Shown here one piece after another: positions 8,866-17,697 of a stretch of DNA of 64,000 bases. Under the pieces are notes generated by a model, which saw only the letters and a program-made list of their open reading frames with translations, had not been told where the DNA came from and ran no database searches. How positions within the stretch are numbered: the stretch's first letter is position 1; the number at the start of each line of letters is the position of its first letter. Source of the DNA: Marinospirillum minutulum DSM 6287. GTDB lineage: Bacteria > Pseudomonadota > Gammaproteobacteria > Pseudomonadales > Halomonadaceae. Position numbers and translations under genes: made by a program. Location of the stretch: the NCBI RefSeq assembly GCF_000422325.1, contig NZ_AULO01000013.1, forward strand, positions 1 through 64,000, written 5' to 3'.

Positions 8866-9486
8866 ATGACTCAACAACACGGTTTTTATATAGATACTGA
8901 GAAATGCACCGGTTGTAAAACTTGTGAGCTAGCTTGTAAAGATTACAAAGACCTAGGTACAGAAATAAATTTCCGCCGAATTTATGAGTATACCGGCGGT
9001 GACTGGCATCAAGATGCTACTGGCTGCTGGATTCCAGATGTTTTTGCCTACTATGTTTCTATGGCTTGTAATCACTGTAATAACCCAGCTTGTACAACGG
9101 TTTGCCCCACGGGTGCAATGCACAAGCGTGACGATGGCTTCGTACTTGTAGCAGAAGACATTTGTATTGGCTGTCGCCACTGTGAATCGGCCTGCCCTTA
9201 TGGCGCACCTCAGTACAATGCTGAAAAACGCAATATGACCAAATGTGACGGTTGTTATGAACGGGTTGGCGAAGGTAAACAGCCTATTTGTGTTGAATCT
9301 TGTCCACTTAGAGCGATAGATTTTGGTCCTATGGATGAGTTAACTGAGAAGTATGGTTACCAGCGCGATATTGCGCCACTGCCACCTTCACACATGACAC
9401 AACCTAACTTAATTATTCGTTTAAACCCTAATGCTAAGTCAACTGGCTCTCGTGCCGGAACACTAGCTAACCCGCAGGAGGTTTAG
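8866..9486 (+). CDS. dmsB: DMSO reductase iron-sulfur subunit DmsB
   Basis: 206 residues (E. coli DmsB 205). It carries four 4Fe-4S clusters that pass electrons from the membrane anchor to DmsA. Cys groups are visible at 'CTGCKTCELAC' (14-24), 'CNHCNNPACTTVCPTG' (about 67-82), 'CIGCRHCESACPYG' (about 99-112) and 'CDGCYERVGEGKQPICVESCP' split by its usual insert. It lies 38 nt after dmsA with a strong AGGAGG ribosome-binding site. Confidence 0.93.
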   Translation: MTQQHGFYIDTEKCTGCKTCELACKDYKDLGTEINFRRIYEYTGGDWHQDATGCWIPDVFAYYVSMACNHCNNPACTTVCPTGAMHKRDDGFVLVAEDICIGCRHCESACPYGAPQYNAEKRNMTKCDGCYERVGEGKQPICVESCPLRAIDFGPMDELTEKYGYQRDIAPLPPSHMTQPNLIIRLNPNAKSTGSRAGTLANPQEV

Positions 9487-9488
9487 TC

Positions 9489-10331
9489 ATGACTAAGGAC
9501 TTTCCCCTAGTAATCTTTACCCTACTGCAACAAATGGCTGCGGGTGGGTTTATTCTGCTAGCACTTCTATTAATTAAGCAACAACTCAACCAAGCAAGTA
9601 GCCTACAGCTTTCTAGGCGCCTAATAGTTGTCTTAATACTGAGTGGTCTAGCACTTGCCACCTCCACCTTACACCTAGGTCACCCTTTGCGTGGCGCTAA
9701 CGTTCTCTTAGGTTTAGGTCGTAGCTGGCTAAGTAATGAAGTTATTATTACCGGCACCTTCTTTGGCTCTGTTGGTTTTTACTGGCTAGCTTCTTGGAAA
9801 AAACAGGAGTGGGTAGGATTACGTAAGCTCAGCTTAGTTGTTGGTTTGCTTAGTGGCTTGGCTGGCTTAGCCGCCATGTCACTTACCTACATGATTTATA
9901 CCGTACCTGTTTGGGATAGCTGGCACACACCGGCAGGTTTTTTTGCCACCGCTGCAACTGCAGGTGCTTTATTAGCCTTACTACTAGTGCAACCCATCGA
10001 AGATTTTTACACACCTAAAATTCAAGCGGGTTTACACTTTGTTGGACTCCTAGGTTTATTAGCCTGCGCTATTGTTATGGGAATGCAGGCTGCACACTGG
10101 GCTGGTATTAGCACTTCTGTTACGACACCAGCAGAACAGTTTGCTGGCTATTCAAGCTGGATGACTGCACGCGCTGTATTACTACTTGCTGCTGGTATTC
10201 TTTGGCTAGCAACTGTATTAAAAGACCGCATTACACCCATTTCCCTACTAGCGACTCTGCTTCTAGTTTTGGCTGCTGAAGGGGCTGGGCGAGTAATTTA
10301 TTATAGTGTTCATATGACTGTGGGGCTTTAA
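9489..10331 (+). CDS. dmsC: DMSO reductase membrane anchor DmsC
   Basis: 280 residues with about eight hydrophobic helices, matching DmsC, the quinol-oxidising anchor of DMSO reductase. It starts 2 nt after the dmsB stop. 'STLHLGHPLRGANVLLGLGRSWLSNE' (about 57-82) is the conserved DmsC segment containing the quinol-site His. Its DNA carries 11 CTAG tetranucleotides by hand count. Confidence 0.92.
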   Translation: MTKDFPLVIFTLLQQMAAGGFILLALLLIKQQLNQASSLQLSRRLIVVLILSGLALATSTLHLGHPLRGANVLLGLGRSWLSNEVIITGTFFGSVGFYWLASWKKQEWVGLRKLSLVVGLLSGLAGLAAMSLTYMIYTVPVWDSWHTPAGFFATAATAGALLALLLVQPIEDFYTPKIQAGLHFVGLLGLLACAIVMGMQAAHWAGISTSVTTPAEQFAGYSSWMTARAVLLLAAGILWLATVLKDRITPISLLATLLLVLAAEGAGRVIYYSVHMTVGL

Positions 10332-10336
10332 CCTAA

Positions 10337-10945
10337 GTGATTCAAACCTTACAGTTAGAAGCACATGCGCTAGGTGCCTTATTTTATTACGGCCCTAGCC
10401 ATGCTGCTAGCAAAGCATTATTTCAAGCAATAAAGGAAGGTAGCATCACCGAGCTGTTACCTGACTTACCTCTCACAGACTGGCAAGCAGCCTTAGCTGA
10501 GCCTAATTTATCTATCGCTTGGCAAGCCTGCTTTTATGGTCCAGGTTATTTACCTGCACCACCTTGGGCTTCAGTTTACCTTGACCCAGAAAGGGTGGTT
10601 TTTGGCGTGTCACTCATTGAGTTAAGAGCTTTTCTTAACGATCTTGGGCTACAACTAACCACTGATATGAATGAACCAGAAGATCATTTTGGTTTATTGC
10701 TCTTATTAGTTGCTCAGTTAGCAGCACAACACCAAAACACTAAAGAAGAATCTAACCCACTGATTCAGCTACTAACGCTTCACCTTTTGCCTTGGAGCGA
10801 ACGCTACCTTAATTGCTTAGCTGCAAGTGCTGAGCACCCTTTTATTAAGCAGTTAGCAGAATACACTCAGCTACGTTTAGCTAGTTGGCAAAAGGATTTA
10901 CATCTAAAAGTTGCAGCTAGAGACTTACACTGGCCTGCAACTTAA
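10337..10945 (+). CDS. TorD/DmsD-family redox enzyme maturation chaperone
   Basis: 202 residues, all-helical, of the TorD/DmsD family that binds the twin-arginine leader of the catalytic subunit and assists cofactor insertion before export. It starts at GTG, 5 nt after dmsC. Recognisable parts are 'FYGPGYLPAPPWASVYLD' (about 65-82) and 'EPEDHFGLLLLLVAQL' (about 115-130), the conserved 'P.DH.' motif of the family. Its place at the end of dmsABC makes DmsA the likely client. It ends 8 bp from the convergent crp gene without a terminator. Confidence 0.85.
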   Translation: MIQTLQLEAHALGALFYYGPSHAASKALFQAIKEGSITELLPDLPLTDWQAALAEPNLSIAWQACFYGPGYLPAPPWASVYLDPERVVFGVSLIELRAFLNDLGLQLTTDMNEPEDHFGLLLLLVAQLAAQHQNTKEESNPLIQLLTLHLLPWSERYLNCLAASAEHPFIKQLAEYTQLRLASWQKDLHLKVAARDLHWPAT

Positions 10946-10953
10946 AGTGCTAA

Positions 10954-11604
10954 TTAAAAGGAAGGTCTTAGGGAGAGGTCACGAATAACAAGGTTCATGC
11001 CCTCCGATTCAACCAATCCCTTTTCTTCTAGGTCTTTTAAAACACGCCCAGCCATTTCTCTTGAACAGCCCACTAGCTGGGCTATTTCTTGACGCGTAAT
11101 ACGCACTTGCATTCCATCAGGGTGAGTCATTGCATCTGGCTGCTTAGCCAACTCCAAAAGTATTCGGGCGATTCTGCCTGTAACATCTAAAAAAGCTAGA
11201 TCACCAACTTTTTCTGTTGTAGCACGCAAGCGAACAGCAAGTTGATTACCCAATAAAAACCAAAGGCTTTGTTGCTCCCTGGCTAACTCGGTAAAACGCT
11301 GGTAACTCATCTCTGCTAACTCACAATCACTCTTAGCTCTTACCCAAGCACTGCGGCGACATATTTCATCAAACAAGCCTAACTCACCAAAAAACTCACC
11401 TTTATTTAGGTAAGAAATGATCATTTCTCGGCCATGTTCATCTTCAATATAAACAGCAACACTGCCTTTAAGAATGTAGTAAATGGAGTGAGCATCTTCA
11501 CCTGCATGAATAACTAAAGATTTTTTACTATAACGTCGCTTATGCGCTTGCTCTAAAAGCACCTCTAGGGCTGCTTGCTTTACATCAGCATAGGGCGAGT
11601 TCAT
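10954..11604 (-). CDS. crp: cAMP receptor protein Crp/Vfr
   Basis: 216 residues. It resembles Crp/Vfr rather than FNR: there is no N-terminal cysteine cluster, and the cAMP pocket '[12 protein letters not shown]...[12 protein letters not shown]' and the '[32 protein letters not shown]' region (split here from a longer conserved run) are close to E. coli Crp. The recognition helix is '[10 protein letters not shown]'. It is divergent from an osmC-like gene, the arrangement seen for vfr in Pseudomonas and crp in E. coli. It is unlikely to be the reader of the FNR box at 6248. Confidence 0.92.
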   Translation of the reverse strand: MNSPYADVKQAALEVLLEQAHKRRYSKKSLVIHAGEDAHSIYYILKGSVAVYIEDEHGREMIISYLNKGEFFGELGLFDEICRRSAWVRAKSDCELAEMSYQRFTELAREQQSLWFLLGNQLAVRLRATTEKVGDLAFLDVTGRIARILLELAKQPDAMTHPDGMQVRITRQEIAQLVGCSREMAGRVLKDLEEKGLVESEGMNLVIRDLSLRPSF

Positions 11605-11695
11605 TAGGTTTTCCTTCCATGTTTTGATTGGTTGTAAAATTCATTTGCGTTCCAAAACACCAGACTAAGGATGCTGGTAGAATACAGGGTTGGCG

Positions 11696-11711
11696 CTAGA
11701 ACCGTTTCTAG
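11696..11711. promoter_or_regulatory. Inverted repeat in the crp-osmC divergent region
   Basis: CTAGAA-N4-TTCTAG, a perfect 6-bp inverted repeat between the divergent crp and osmC-like genes. It could be an operator; it does not fit the Crp consensus TGTGA-N6-TCACA. Assignment is open. Confidence 0.35.
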
Positions 11712-11791
11712 TAACACAAAATATTATATCCTGTGACTTAACTCACTAGTATAGATGGTAATTTAATTTTAGTACCAACGGAGATCACAAA

Positions 11792-12211
11792 ATGCAAGCA
11801 AAGGTTAAATGGACAGACGGCGTACAGTTTGTTGCTGAGTCAGGTTCAGGCCACGCACTGGTTGTAGATGCTTCACCTGAAGCAGGTGGGCGCAACACAG
11901 GGCCAAGACCCATGGAATTATTGTTGATGGGGCTAGGTGCTTGCAGTAGCTATGATGTGGTATCTATTTTAAAAAAATCTAGACAAAATATTATTGATTG
12001 CCAAGCTTCTGTTGAAGCCGAAAGAGTGGATGCTGTGCCTGCTGTTTTTAGTAAAATACACCTGCACTTTGTTGTAACAGGTAAAGACTTAAAACCGGCC
12101 CAAGTTGAACGCGCAGTTAGCTTATCTGCAGAAAAGTACTGTTCCGCTTCAATTATGCTAGGCAAGGGTGGTGTTGAAATTACTCATAGTCATGAGGTGG
12201 TTGAAGCTTAA
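11792..12211 (+). CDS. OsmC-family protein (YhfA-like)
   Basis: 139 residues of the OsmC/Ohr superfamily. It has 'GGRNTGPRPMELLLMGLGACSSYDVVSILKK' (Cys about 51; split by reading only its key parts GPRPMELLL and GACSSYDV) and a second conserved Cys in 'SAEKYCSASIML' (about 115). Relatives reduce organic hydroperoxides using such a Cys pair, but the YhfA branch has no settled function. It is divergently transcribed from crp, a pairing conserved in many gammaproteobacteria. Confidence 0.85.
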   Translation: MQAKVKWTDGVQFVAESGSGHALVVDASPEAGGRNTGPRPMELLLMGLGACSSYDVVSILKKSRQNIIDCQASVEAERVDAVPAVFSKIHLHFVVTGKDLKPAQVERAVSLSAEKYCSASIMLGKGGVEITHSHEVVEA

Positions 12212-12243
12212 GCTAGTTAAAGCCGCTAGAAAGCACTTATAAA

Positions 12244-12278
12244 AAAAGACCTTCTCAGCACTAGCCAGAAGGTCTTTT
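12244..12278. terminator. Bidirectional terminator
   Basis: A perfect 12-bp stem, AAAAGACCTTCT (12244-12255) and AGAAGGTCTTTT (12267-12278), with A and T runs on the two sides. It serves the convergent osmC-like gene and carboxynorspermidine dehydrogenase gene. Confidence 0.9.
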
Positions 12279-12316
12279 ATTTTATAAATAGCTGGAAGGT
12301 TTAAAGTTAACTGCTT

Positions 12317-13558
12317 CTAAGAGAAGTTAAGTGGACGCTCACCTTGCTCATCACGAATATTGGTTGGCAAGCCCATCTGATTCAGTAGGTTTAAGAAGTG
12401 TGAAGGTGGTAGCTCTTCTACATTCACCATTTTTTCGACATCCCAAATACCCTGAGCAACCAAAATTGCTGCTGCAACGGGTGGTACGCCTGCGGTATAA
12501 GAAATACCCTGTGAGCCTACTTCGTTATAAGCCTCTTTATGATCTGCCACGTTGTAAATAAATACTTCGCGTTCTTCACCATCTTTTTTACCCTTAACTA
12601 AATCACCAATACAGGTTTTACCTGTGTAATTAGGCGCTAAAGACGCAGGGTTAGGAAGTACCGCTTTAACCACTTTTAAAGGAACAACTTCTTGCCCTTC
12701 GGCAGTGGTAATCGGTTGCTCAGATAGTAGGCCAAGGTTATTAAGCACCGTAAATACATTAATATAATGCTCACCAAACCCCATCCAAAAACGTATATCG
12801 GGCACATCTAGGTTTTTAGATAACGAGTGAATTTCATCGTGACCTGTCATATAGCTGGTTTGTTCGCCCACTACTGGCAGGTTATCGGTACGCTTCACTT
12901 CAAACATTTTGTTCTGCGTCCACTGACTATTTTGCCAAGACCAAACACGACCGGTAAATTCACGAAAGTTAATTTCAGGGTCAAAATTAGTAGCAAAATA
13001 ATGGCCGTGGCTGCCAGCGTTGATATCAATAATATCAATAGAATCAATGGTATCGAAATAATCCTGCTTTGCTAAAGCGGCATAAGCATTCACTACACCC
13101 GGGTCAAAACCCACACCTAAAATAGCTGTTATTTTTTTCTCGGCACAGGCTTCTTTACGCTTCCATTCATAGTTGCCATACCAGGGTGGTGTTTCACAAA
13201 TTTTGTTTGGCTCTTCGTGGATAGCTGTATCTAAATAAGCAGCACCCGTTTCCATACAGGCACTAAGAACGGACATATTAATAAAGGCAGAACCTACATT
13301 AATTACGATCTGAGATTGGGTTTCACGAATTAAAGCAGCCGTTGCAGCTACATCTAAAGCATCCAATGCATAACACTGAATAGTCCCTGCTAACTTCATA
13401 CTGCCTTTTTCTGCAACACTTTTAGCTATGGCTTCGCACTTTTCTACTGTACGCGATGCTAAGGTTATTTTGCCTAAAATATCATTATTTTGAGCAGATT
13501 TATGTGCAACAACCTGAGCAACACCACCACCACCAATAATCAGAACGTTTTTTTTCAT
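12317..13558 (-). CDS. Carboxynorspermidine dehydrogenase (saccharopine dehydrogenase family)
   Basis: 413 residues from the ATG giving MKKNVLIIGGGGVAQ; an upstream in-frame start at 13603 would add 15 unlikely residues overlapping the preceding gene. The enzyme condenses aspartate semialdehyde with a diamine and reduces the product with NADPH, giving carboxynorspermidine or carboxyspermidine. The Rossmann motif 'IIGGGGVAQ' is at the N-terminus, and 'AILGVGFDPGVVNAYA' (about 160) is typical of the family. It forms a two-gene operon with the decarboxylase gene upstream, which fixes the function better than the sequence alone. Confidence 0.88.
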   Translation of the reverse strand: MKKNVLIIGGGGVAQVVAHKSAQNNDILGKITLASRTVEKCEAIAKSVAEKGSMKLAGTIQCYALDALDVAATAALIRETQSQIVINVGSAFINMSVLSACMETGAAYLDTAIHEEPNKICETPPWYGNYEWKRKEACAEKKITAILGVGFDPGVVNAYAALAKQDYFDTIDSIDIIDINAGSHGHYFATNFDPEINFREFTGRVWSWQNSQWTQNKMFEVKRTDNLPVVGEQTSYMTGHDEIHSLSKNLDVPDIRFWMGFGEHYINVFTVLNNLGLLSEQPITTAEGQEVVPLKVVKAVLPNPASLAPNYTGKTCIGDLVKGKKDGEEREVFIYNVADHKEAYNEVGSQGISYTAGVPPVAAAILVAQGIWDVEKMVNVEELPPSHFLNLLNQMGLPTNIRDEQGERPLNFS

Positions 13559-13599
13559 TTCCAGATTCAACTCCACTTTTAATTCGCTTGAAGCAGGGC

Positions 13600-14697
13600 T
13601 CAAGAGAGCCCTTGCACAAAGTCGCCGTAATTAAACTCCTTAACAAGTTCTATACGACCATCTAGTTGCTTAATTGCAATGCCAGGCATTTTCACACCGT
13701 TAAACCAGTTTTTCTTAACCATTGTATAACCAGCCGTATCTTGAAAAGACAGGCGATCACCTATTTGCAAAGGCTTTTCAAACTTAAACTCACCAAAAAT
13801 ATCACCCGCTAAACAAGATTTACCGCACACCATATAGTCATATTCACCTTGATTTGGCAGCAGCTTGGCTGTTTCACGGTAAATAAGCAGGTCTAATAAA
13901 TGCGCTTCTATGGAACTATCAACTATTGCTAAATTTTTGCCATTAAACAGGGTGTCTAATACGGTCACTTCTAAAGAGCAGGTATTCGTAATGGCGGCTT
14001 CGCCGGGTTCTAAATACACCTGCACACCCCAACGCTCAGAAAAACCTTTAAGGCGCTGACAAAAGGCATCTAACGGGTAGTTTTCACCCGTAAAATGAAT
14101 GCCGCCACCTAAGCTTACCCATTCCACCTGTTTTAGTAGTTCGCCAAAGCGGGCTTCAATACCTGTTAGCATTGCATCAAAGCGTTCAAAGCTTTCGTTC
14201 TCACAATTATTGTGGAACATAAAGCCAGAAACTTTATCTATAACTGCTGCTATTTTAGCTGGGTCATGTTCACCTAAACGGCTAAACGGACGAGCAGGGT
14301 CTGCTAGGGTGAATTCTGAAGTGCTAACCCCAGGGTTAACACGCAAACCTCGCGTATGCTCACGGGAGACACTTTCAAAGCGTTCTAGCTGACTAATCGA
14401 ATTAAAAATAATTTTGTCGCTATTGGCTAACACTTCGGCAATTTCATCGTCGGCATAAGCCACGCTATAAGCATGGGTTTCACCAGCAAATTTTTCACGA
14501 CCAAGCTTAACTTCATAAAGCGAAGAAGAAGTAGTGCCATCCATATAGTCTTGCATTAAATCAAACACAGACCAGGTGGCAAAGCACTTGAGTGCTAGGA
14601 GGGCTTTAGCGCCTGATTGCTGGCGAACATAGGCAATTTTTTCCATGTTCTTTAGCAATAGGCTTTTATCAATTAGGTAATAGGGCGTTTTCAGCAT
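13600..14697 (-). CDS. nspC: Carboxynorspermidine decarboxylase
   Basis: 365 residues from MLKTPYYLIDKSLL; the GAGG 6 nt upstream supports this start over the GTG at 14709. A PLP-dependent alanine-racemase-fold decarboxylase. 'ALLALKCFATWSVF' carries the PLP Lys (about 38-50), 'VSLGGGIHFTGENYPL' (about 197) the phosphate loop and 'CGKSCLAGD' (about 295) the active-site Cys. It decarboxylates carboxy(nor)spermidine in the aspartate-semialdehyde polyamine route. The partner dehydrogenase gene follows 41 nt downstream. In Pseudomonas the equivalent place between osmC and coq7 holds speD. Confidence 0.92.
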   Translation of the reverse strand: MLKTPYYLIDKSLLLKNMEKIAYVRQQSGAKALLALKCFATWSVFDLMQDYMDGTTSSSLYEVKLGREKFAGETHAYSVAYADDEIAEVLANSDKIIFNSISQLERFESVSREHTRGLRVNPGVSTSEFTLADPARPFSRLGEHDPAKIAAVIDKVSGFMFHNNCENESFERFDAMLTGIEARFGELLKQVEWVSLGGGIHFTGENYPLDAFCQRLKGFSERWGVQVYLEPGEAAITNTCSLEVTVLDTLFNGKNLAIVDSSIEAHLLDLLIYRETAKLLPNQGEYDYMVCGKSCLAGDIFGEFKFEKPLQIGDRLSFQDTAGYTMVKKNWFNGVKMPGIAIKQLDGRIELVKEFNYGDFVQGLS

Positions 14698-14761
14698 CGT
14701 CAGCCTCACACCTAACCCAGTTTTGGAACTGGGCTAAGTTTAGTGTTAGCAAAACGCGCGA

Positions 14762-15409
14762 TTATATACGATAAACGCTCTTAGTCATCACCTTTGAAAG
14801 CAAGGTCATCACTTTTTTTACTGGGGCGGGAAATTCTATACCACCGGCATTAAGCGCCCACTCAGCATGTTGTGCTTCATCTTCATGCATTTGGCGCAGT
14901 ATGGCGCGAGAACGCTCGTCTTGGGCAGGTAAAGATTCAAAGTGCTCTTCTAGGTGTTGGCAGACTTGGTCTTCTGTAGCCGCCACAAAACCCAAGCTGT
15001 ACTTATCACCGGCTAAACCAGCCGCTGCACCAATACCAAAAGACAAACCATAAAAGAGTGGGTTCAATACACTAGTGCGACTGTCTAATTCTTGAAGGCG
15101 TTGGTCGCACCAAGCTAGGTGGTCTATCTCTTCCTGTGCAGCCAAGGTCATTTGTTCACGCACTTCTTCTAATTTGGCCGTTGCTGCCTGACCTTGATAA
15201 AGCGCCTGAGCACAAACTTCACCCGTATGGTTAATTCGCATTAAGCCAGCCGCATGACGTCGCTCTGCTTCATCCATATCGGCTTGTTCATGCGCCAGCG
15301 CAGGATTAGGTCGATAAGGCTGAGCGGCTTTAGGCACTAGAGTACGCAAAAGTACATCAAACTGGCTGATTACTTTATCAACCTTGGTTTCTTGTCTGGG
15401 AAGAGACAT
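14762..15409 (-). CDS. coq7: 3-demethoxyubiquinol 3-hydroxylase Coq7
   Basis: 215 residues, the di-iron hydroxylase for a late ring hydroxylation in ubiquinone synthesis. The ferritin-like four-helix iron ligands are visible as 'HTGEVCAQ', 'EEIDHLAW', '[11 protein letters not shown]' and 'EDEAQHAEW'. A PRQETKVD-type N-terminus and 'DVLLRTL' agree with the Pseudomonas form. It takes the place of UbiF in these bacteria. Next to osmC and polyamine genes, as in Pseudomonas. Good ribosome-binding site (GGAGG). Confidence 0.93.
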   Translation of the reverse strand: MSLPRQETKVDKVISQFDVLLRTLVPKAAQPYRPNPALAHEQADMDEAERRHAAGLMRINHTGEVCAQALYQGQAATAKLEEVREQMTLAAQEEIDHLAWCDQRLQELDSRTSVLNPLFYGLSFGIGAAAGLAGDKYSLGFVAATEDQVCQHLEEHFESLPAQDERSRAILRQMHEDEAQHAEWALNAGGIEFPAPVKKVMTLLSKVMTKSVYRI

Positions 15410-15439
15410 ACCACCCTCCTGATTTAAGCCTTACAAAAT

Positions 15440-16663
15440 TTAAGCAACACCTAGCTGCTTTAACGTATGGCGAGCAATCATTTTTTCTTCATTAGTTGGA
15501 ATAGCAAACACCTTCACTCGGCTATCATCAGCTGAAATCAGGTACTCGTTTGCTTGATTACGTGCTGGGTCTAGCTTCATACCTAACCAAGCATTTTCTT
15601 TAACCACGGCCGCACGTAAATCTGCATCGTTTTCACCCACACCACCAGTGAAAACAAACACATCTAAACCACCTAAAGCCGCTGCTAAAGAGCCTGTTTC
15701 ACGCGCAATGCGATAAACCAGCATATCAATGGCTTTTTTAGCCAGTGGGTCGTCTGATTTTTTTAAGGTAAGCATGTCTGAAGAAATACCACCAGAAACA
15801 CCAAACCAACCACATTCTTTATAAAGGAAGCTTTCTAGCTGCTTAGCATCCCAGCCTTTTTCTTGCATTAGGTAAAGCATTACACCTGGGTCTAGCTGGC
15901 CAGAACGCGTACCCATAGGCAAGCCTTCAACGGCTGTAAAGCCCATAGTGGAGGCCAAGCTTGCGCCTTTAGAAATAGCACACATAGAGCTACCTGCACC
16001 CAAATGGGCAACCAGTAGTTTTTGCTTAGCTAGGTCAGCATCTAGGCGCTCTAGCTTGTCGTGAATGTATTCATAAGACAGGCCATGAAAGCCATAGCGA
16101 CGAACACCTTCTTCGGTAAGCTTTTTAGGAATTGCAAACTCACGCGCTACAACGGGTGTAGTGCTGTGGAAAGACGTATCAAAACAAGCCACCTGTGGGC
16201 TATCGGGTAAAAACTCACGGCAAAGGTGAATCAGCTTAAGGTTATAGGGCTGATGCAAAGGTGCTAGTGGAATGAGCGTTTCTAAAAACTCGAGAACCTC
16301 TGTATCAATAACTACTGGCTCTGCATAACGATCGCCACCATGAACAACACGGTGACCTACCCAAGCCACTTTAAAGTGAGGCGTGTTTTTTTCTATCCAC
16401 TCAAGCACAACTTTAAGTGCGCTGGCATGGGCTTGTTTATCTGCCACACCCAGCTGTTCAGCGCTGAGTGTTTCTTTATCAACCAGTACACCATCAGGGT
16501 TTACACTGTGGTCATAAATTTCTAAGCGAGCAGGGCCAGCTAGATTAGCCACTTTAACGCGAAAATGCTGGTTAATTTCATTGCCTTGCACATCAAACAA
16601 AGAGCACTTCAAACTTGAAGAGCCTGCGTTAATAATGAGCACCATATTTGTTTTAGCAGACAT
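15440..16663 (-). CDS. ackA: Acetate kinase
   Basis: 407 residues, ASKHA-fold kinase interconverting acetyl phosphate plus ADP with acetate plus ATP. 'VLIINAGSSSLKCSLFD' is the N-terminal phosphate-1 motif, 'VGHRVVHGG' (about 105) and 'ACFDTSFHSTTP' (about 180) shape the active site, and 'FTGGVGENDADLR' (about 338) is the adenosine motif. It begins 3 nt after the pta stop and is co-transcribed with it. Order is pta then ackA, the reverse of enterics. Confidence 0.95.
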   Translation of the reverse strand: MSAKTNMVLIINAGSSSLKCSLFDVQGNEINQHFRVKVANLAGPARLEIYDHSVNPDGVLVDKETLSAEQLGVADKQAHASALKVVLEWIEKNTPHFKVAWVGHRVVHGGDRYAEPVVIDTEVLEFLETLIPLAPLHQPYNLKLIHLCREFLPDSPQVACFDTSFHSTTPVVAREFAIPKKLTEEGVRRYGFHGLSYEYIHDKLERLDADLAKQKLLVAHLGAGSSMCAISKGASLASTMGFTAVEGLPMGTRSGQLDPGVMLYLMQEKGWDAKQLESFLYKECGWFGVSGGISSDMLTLKKSDDPLAKKAIDMLVYRIARETGSLAAALGGLDVFVFTGGVGENDADLRAAVVKENAWLGMKLDPARNQANEYLISADDSRVKVFAIPTNEEKMIARHTLKQLGVA

Positions 16664-16666
16664 AGC

Positions 16667-17641
16667 TTACTCCAGACGACCCAATTTACGCGCAACCATC
16701 ACTGCTACTGCACAGGAAGATAAGCGTTCTAATGATTTGGCAGCACGGCTAGTTAAAATAACTGGAACACGTGCACCCATAACTATGCCTGCCGCTTTAG
16801 CGCTGGCTAGGTACTGTAGCTGTTTAGCAAACATATTGCCCGACTCTAAATCAGGTGACATAAGGATATCCACATCACCAGGCACAGGTGAATTAATGCC
16901 TTTATCTAGTGCTGCTTCTAAGGAAATGGCATTATCAAAGGCTAAAGGGCCATCAACTATCGCACCAGTGATTTGACCTCTATCAAGCATTTTACAAAGG
17001 GCTGCCGCATCTAAGGTAGATTGAATATTAGGCTTAATTTTTTCTACAGCTGAAAGTATCGCTGCTTTAGGTAAAGGAATACCTAGCGCATGAGCACAAT
17101 CGATAGCATTTTGTAAAATATCGCGCTTATCCATTAGGTTAGGCGAAATATTTATAGCAGCATCGGTAATCAGTAGTGTTTTATGGTAGCTAGGCACATC
17201 CATAACAAAAATGTGCGACAAACGGCGTTCAGTGCGCAGACCATTCTCTCTGGAAACTACCGCACCCAAGAGTTCAGCGGTTGCTATAGAGCCTTTCATT
17301 AGAGCATGCACTTCACCACACTGTGCCATTTTTGCTGCTACATTAGCTGCTTCATGGCTGTGTTCGGTGTTAATGATTTTATAATCTTTTAAGTCTATGC
17401 CTGCTTCTTCTGCCGTGGCACGAATTTTTTTCTCTGGACCCACTAGAAAAGGAACAATTATAGTTGCTTCGGCTGCTTCTATAGCACCTTGCAGACTATT
17501 GACATCAGTAGGATGCACTACAGCGGTTGGAACCGGCGCTGCATCCTTTGCTTGCTGTAAAATAGATTCCAAACGAAAGTGTTTTACATCCTTATCTTTC
17601 GGCGCGTGAGGTGCTAATACCTTCTTGATTGCATCATTCAT
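16667..17641 (-). CDS. pta: Phosphate acetyltransferase, short form
   Basis: 324 residues from MNDAIKKVLAPHAP; the GTG-side extension to 17683 lacks family similarity. It exchanges CoA and phosphate on acetyl groups (acetyl-CoA to acetyl phosphate). This is the short PTA_PTB domain protein without the N-terminal DRTGG part of enteric Pta and without a MaoC fusion. Conserved 'VHALMKGSIATAELLGAVV' (about 112) and 'GAIVDGPLAFDNAISLEAA' (about 225) are visible. A phosphobutyryl activity cannot be excluded. The coupled ackA supports acetate overflow or acetate activation. Confidence 0.88.
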   Translation of the reverse strand: MNDAIKKVLAPHAPKDKDVKHFRLESILQQAKDAAPVPTAVVHPTDVNSLQGAIEAAEATIIVPFLVGPEKKIRATAEEAGIDLKDYKIINTEHSHEAANVAAKMAQCGEVHALMKGSIATAELLGAVVSRENGLRTERRLSHIFVMDVPSYHKTLLITDAAINISPNLMDKRDILQNAIDCAHALGIPLPKAAILSAVEKIKPNIQSTLDAAALCKMLDRGQITGAIVDGPLAFDNAISLEAALDKGINSPVPGDVDILMSPDLESGNMFAKQLQYLASAKAAGIVMGARVPVILTSRAAKSLERLSSCAVAVMVARKLGRLE

Positions 17642-17697
17642 GTTTCTAGGATTCCTCAAATTTATAAAAACCATTAATGGCACTTAGCTGAATTTAA

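Noticed and set aside
10954-11604. Taking the Crp/Fnr-family gene as the FNR that reads the dms box
   Set aside because: It lacks the N-terminal iron-sulfur cysteines and is much closer to Crp/Vfr.
13559-13603. Extended start for carboxynorspermidine dehydrogenase
   Set aside because: The 15 extra residues have no family counterpart and would overlap the nspC stop; the ATG before the Rossmann motif fits better.
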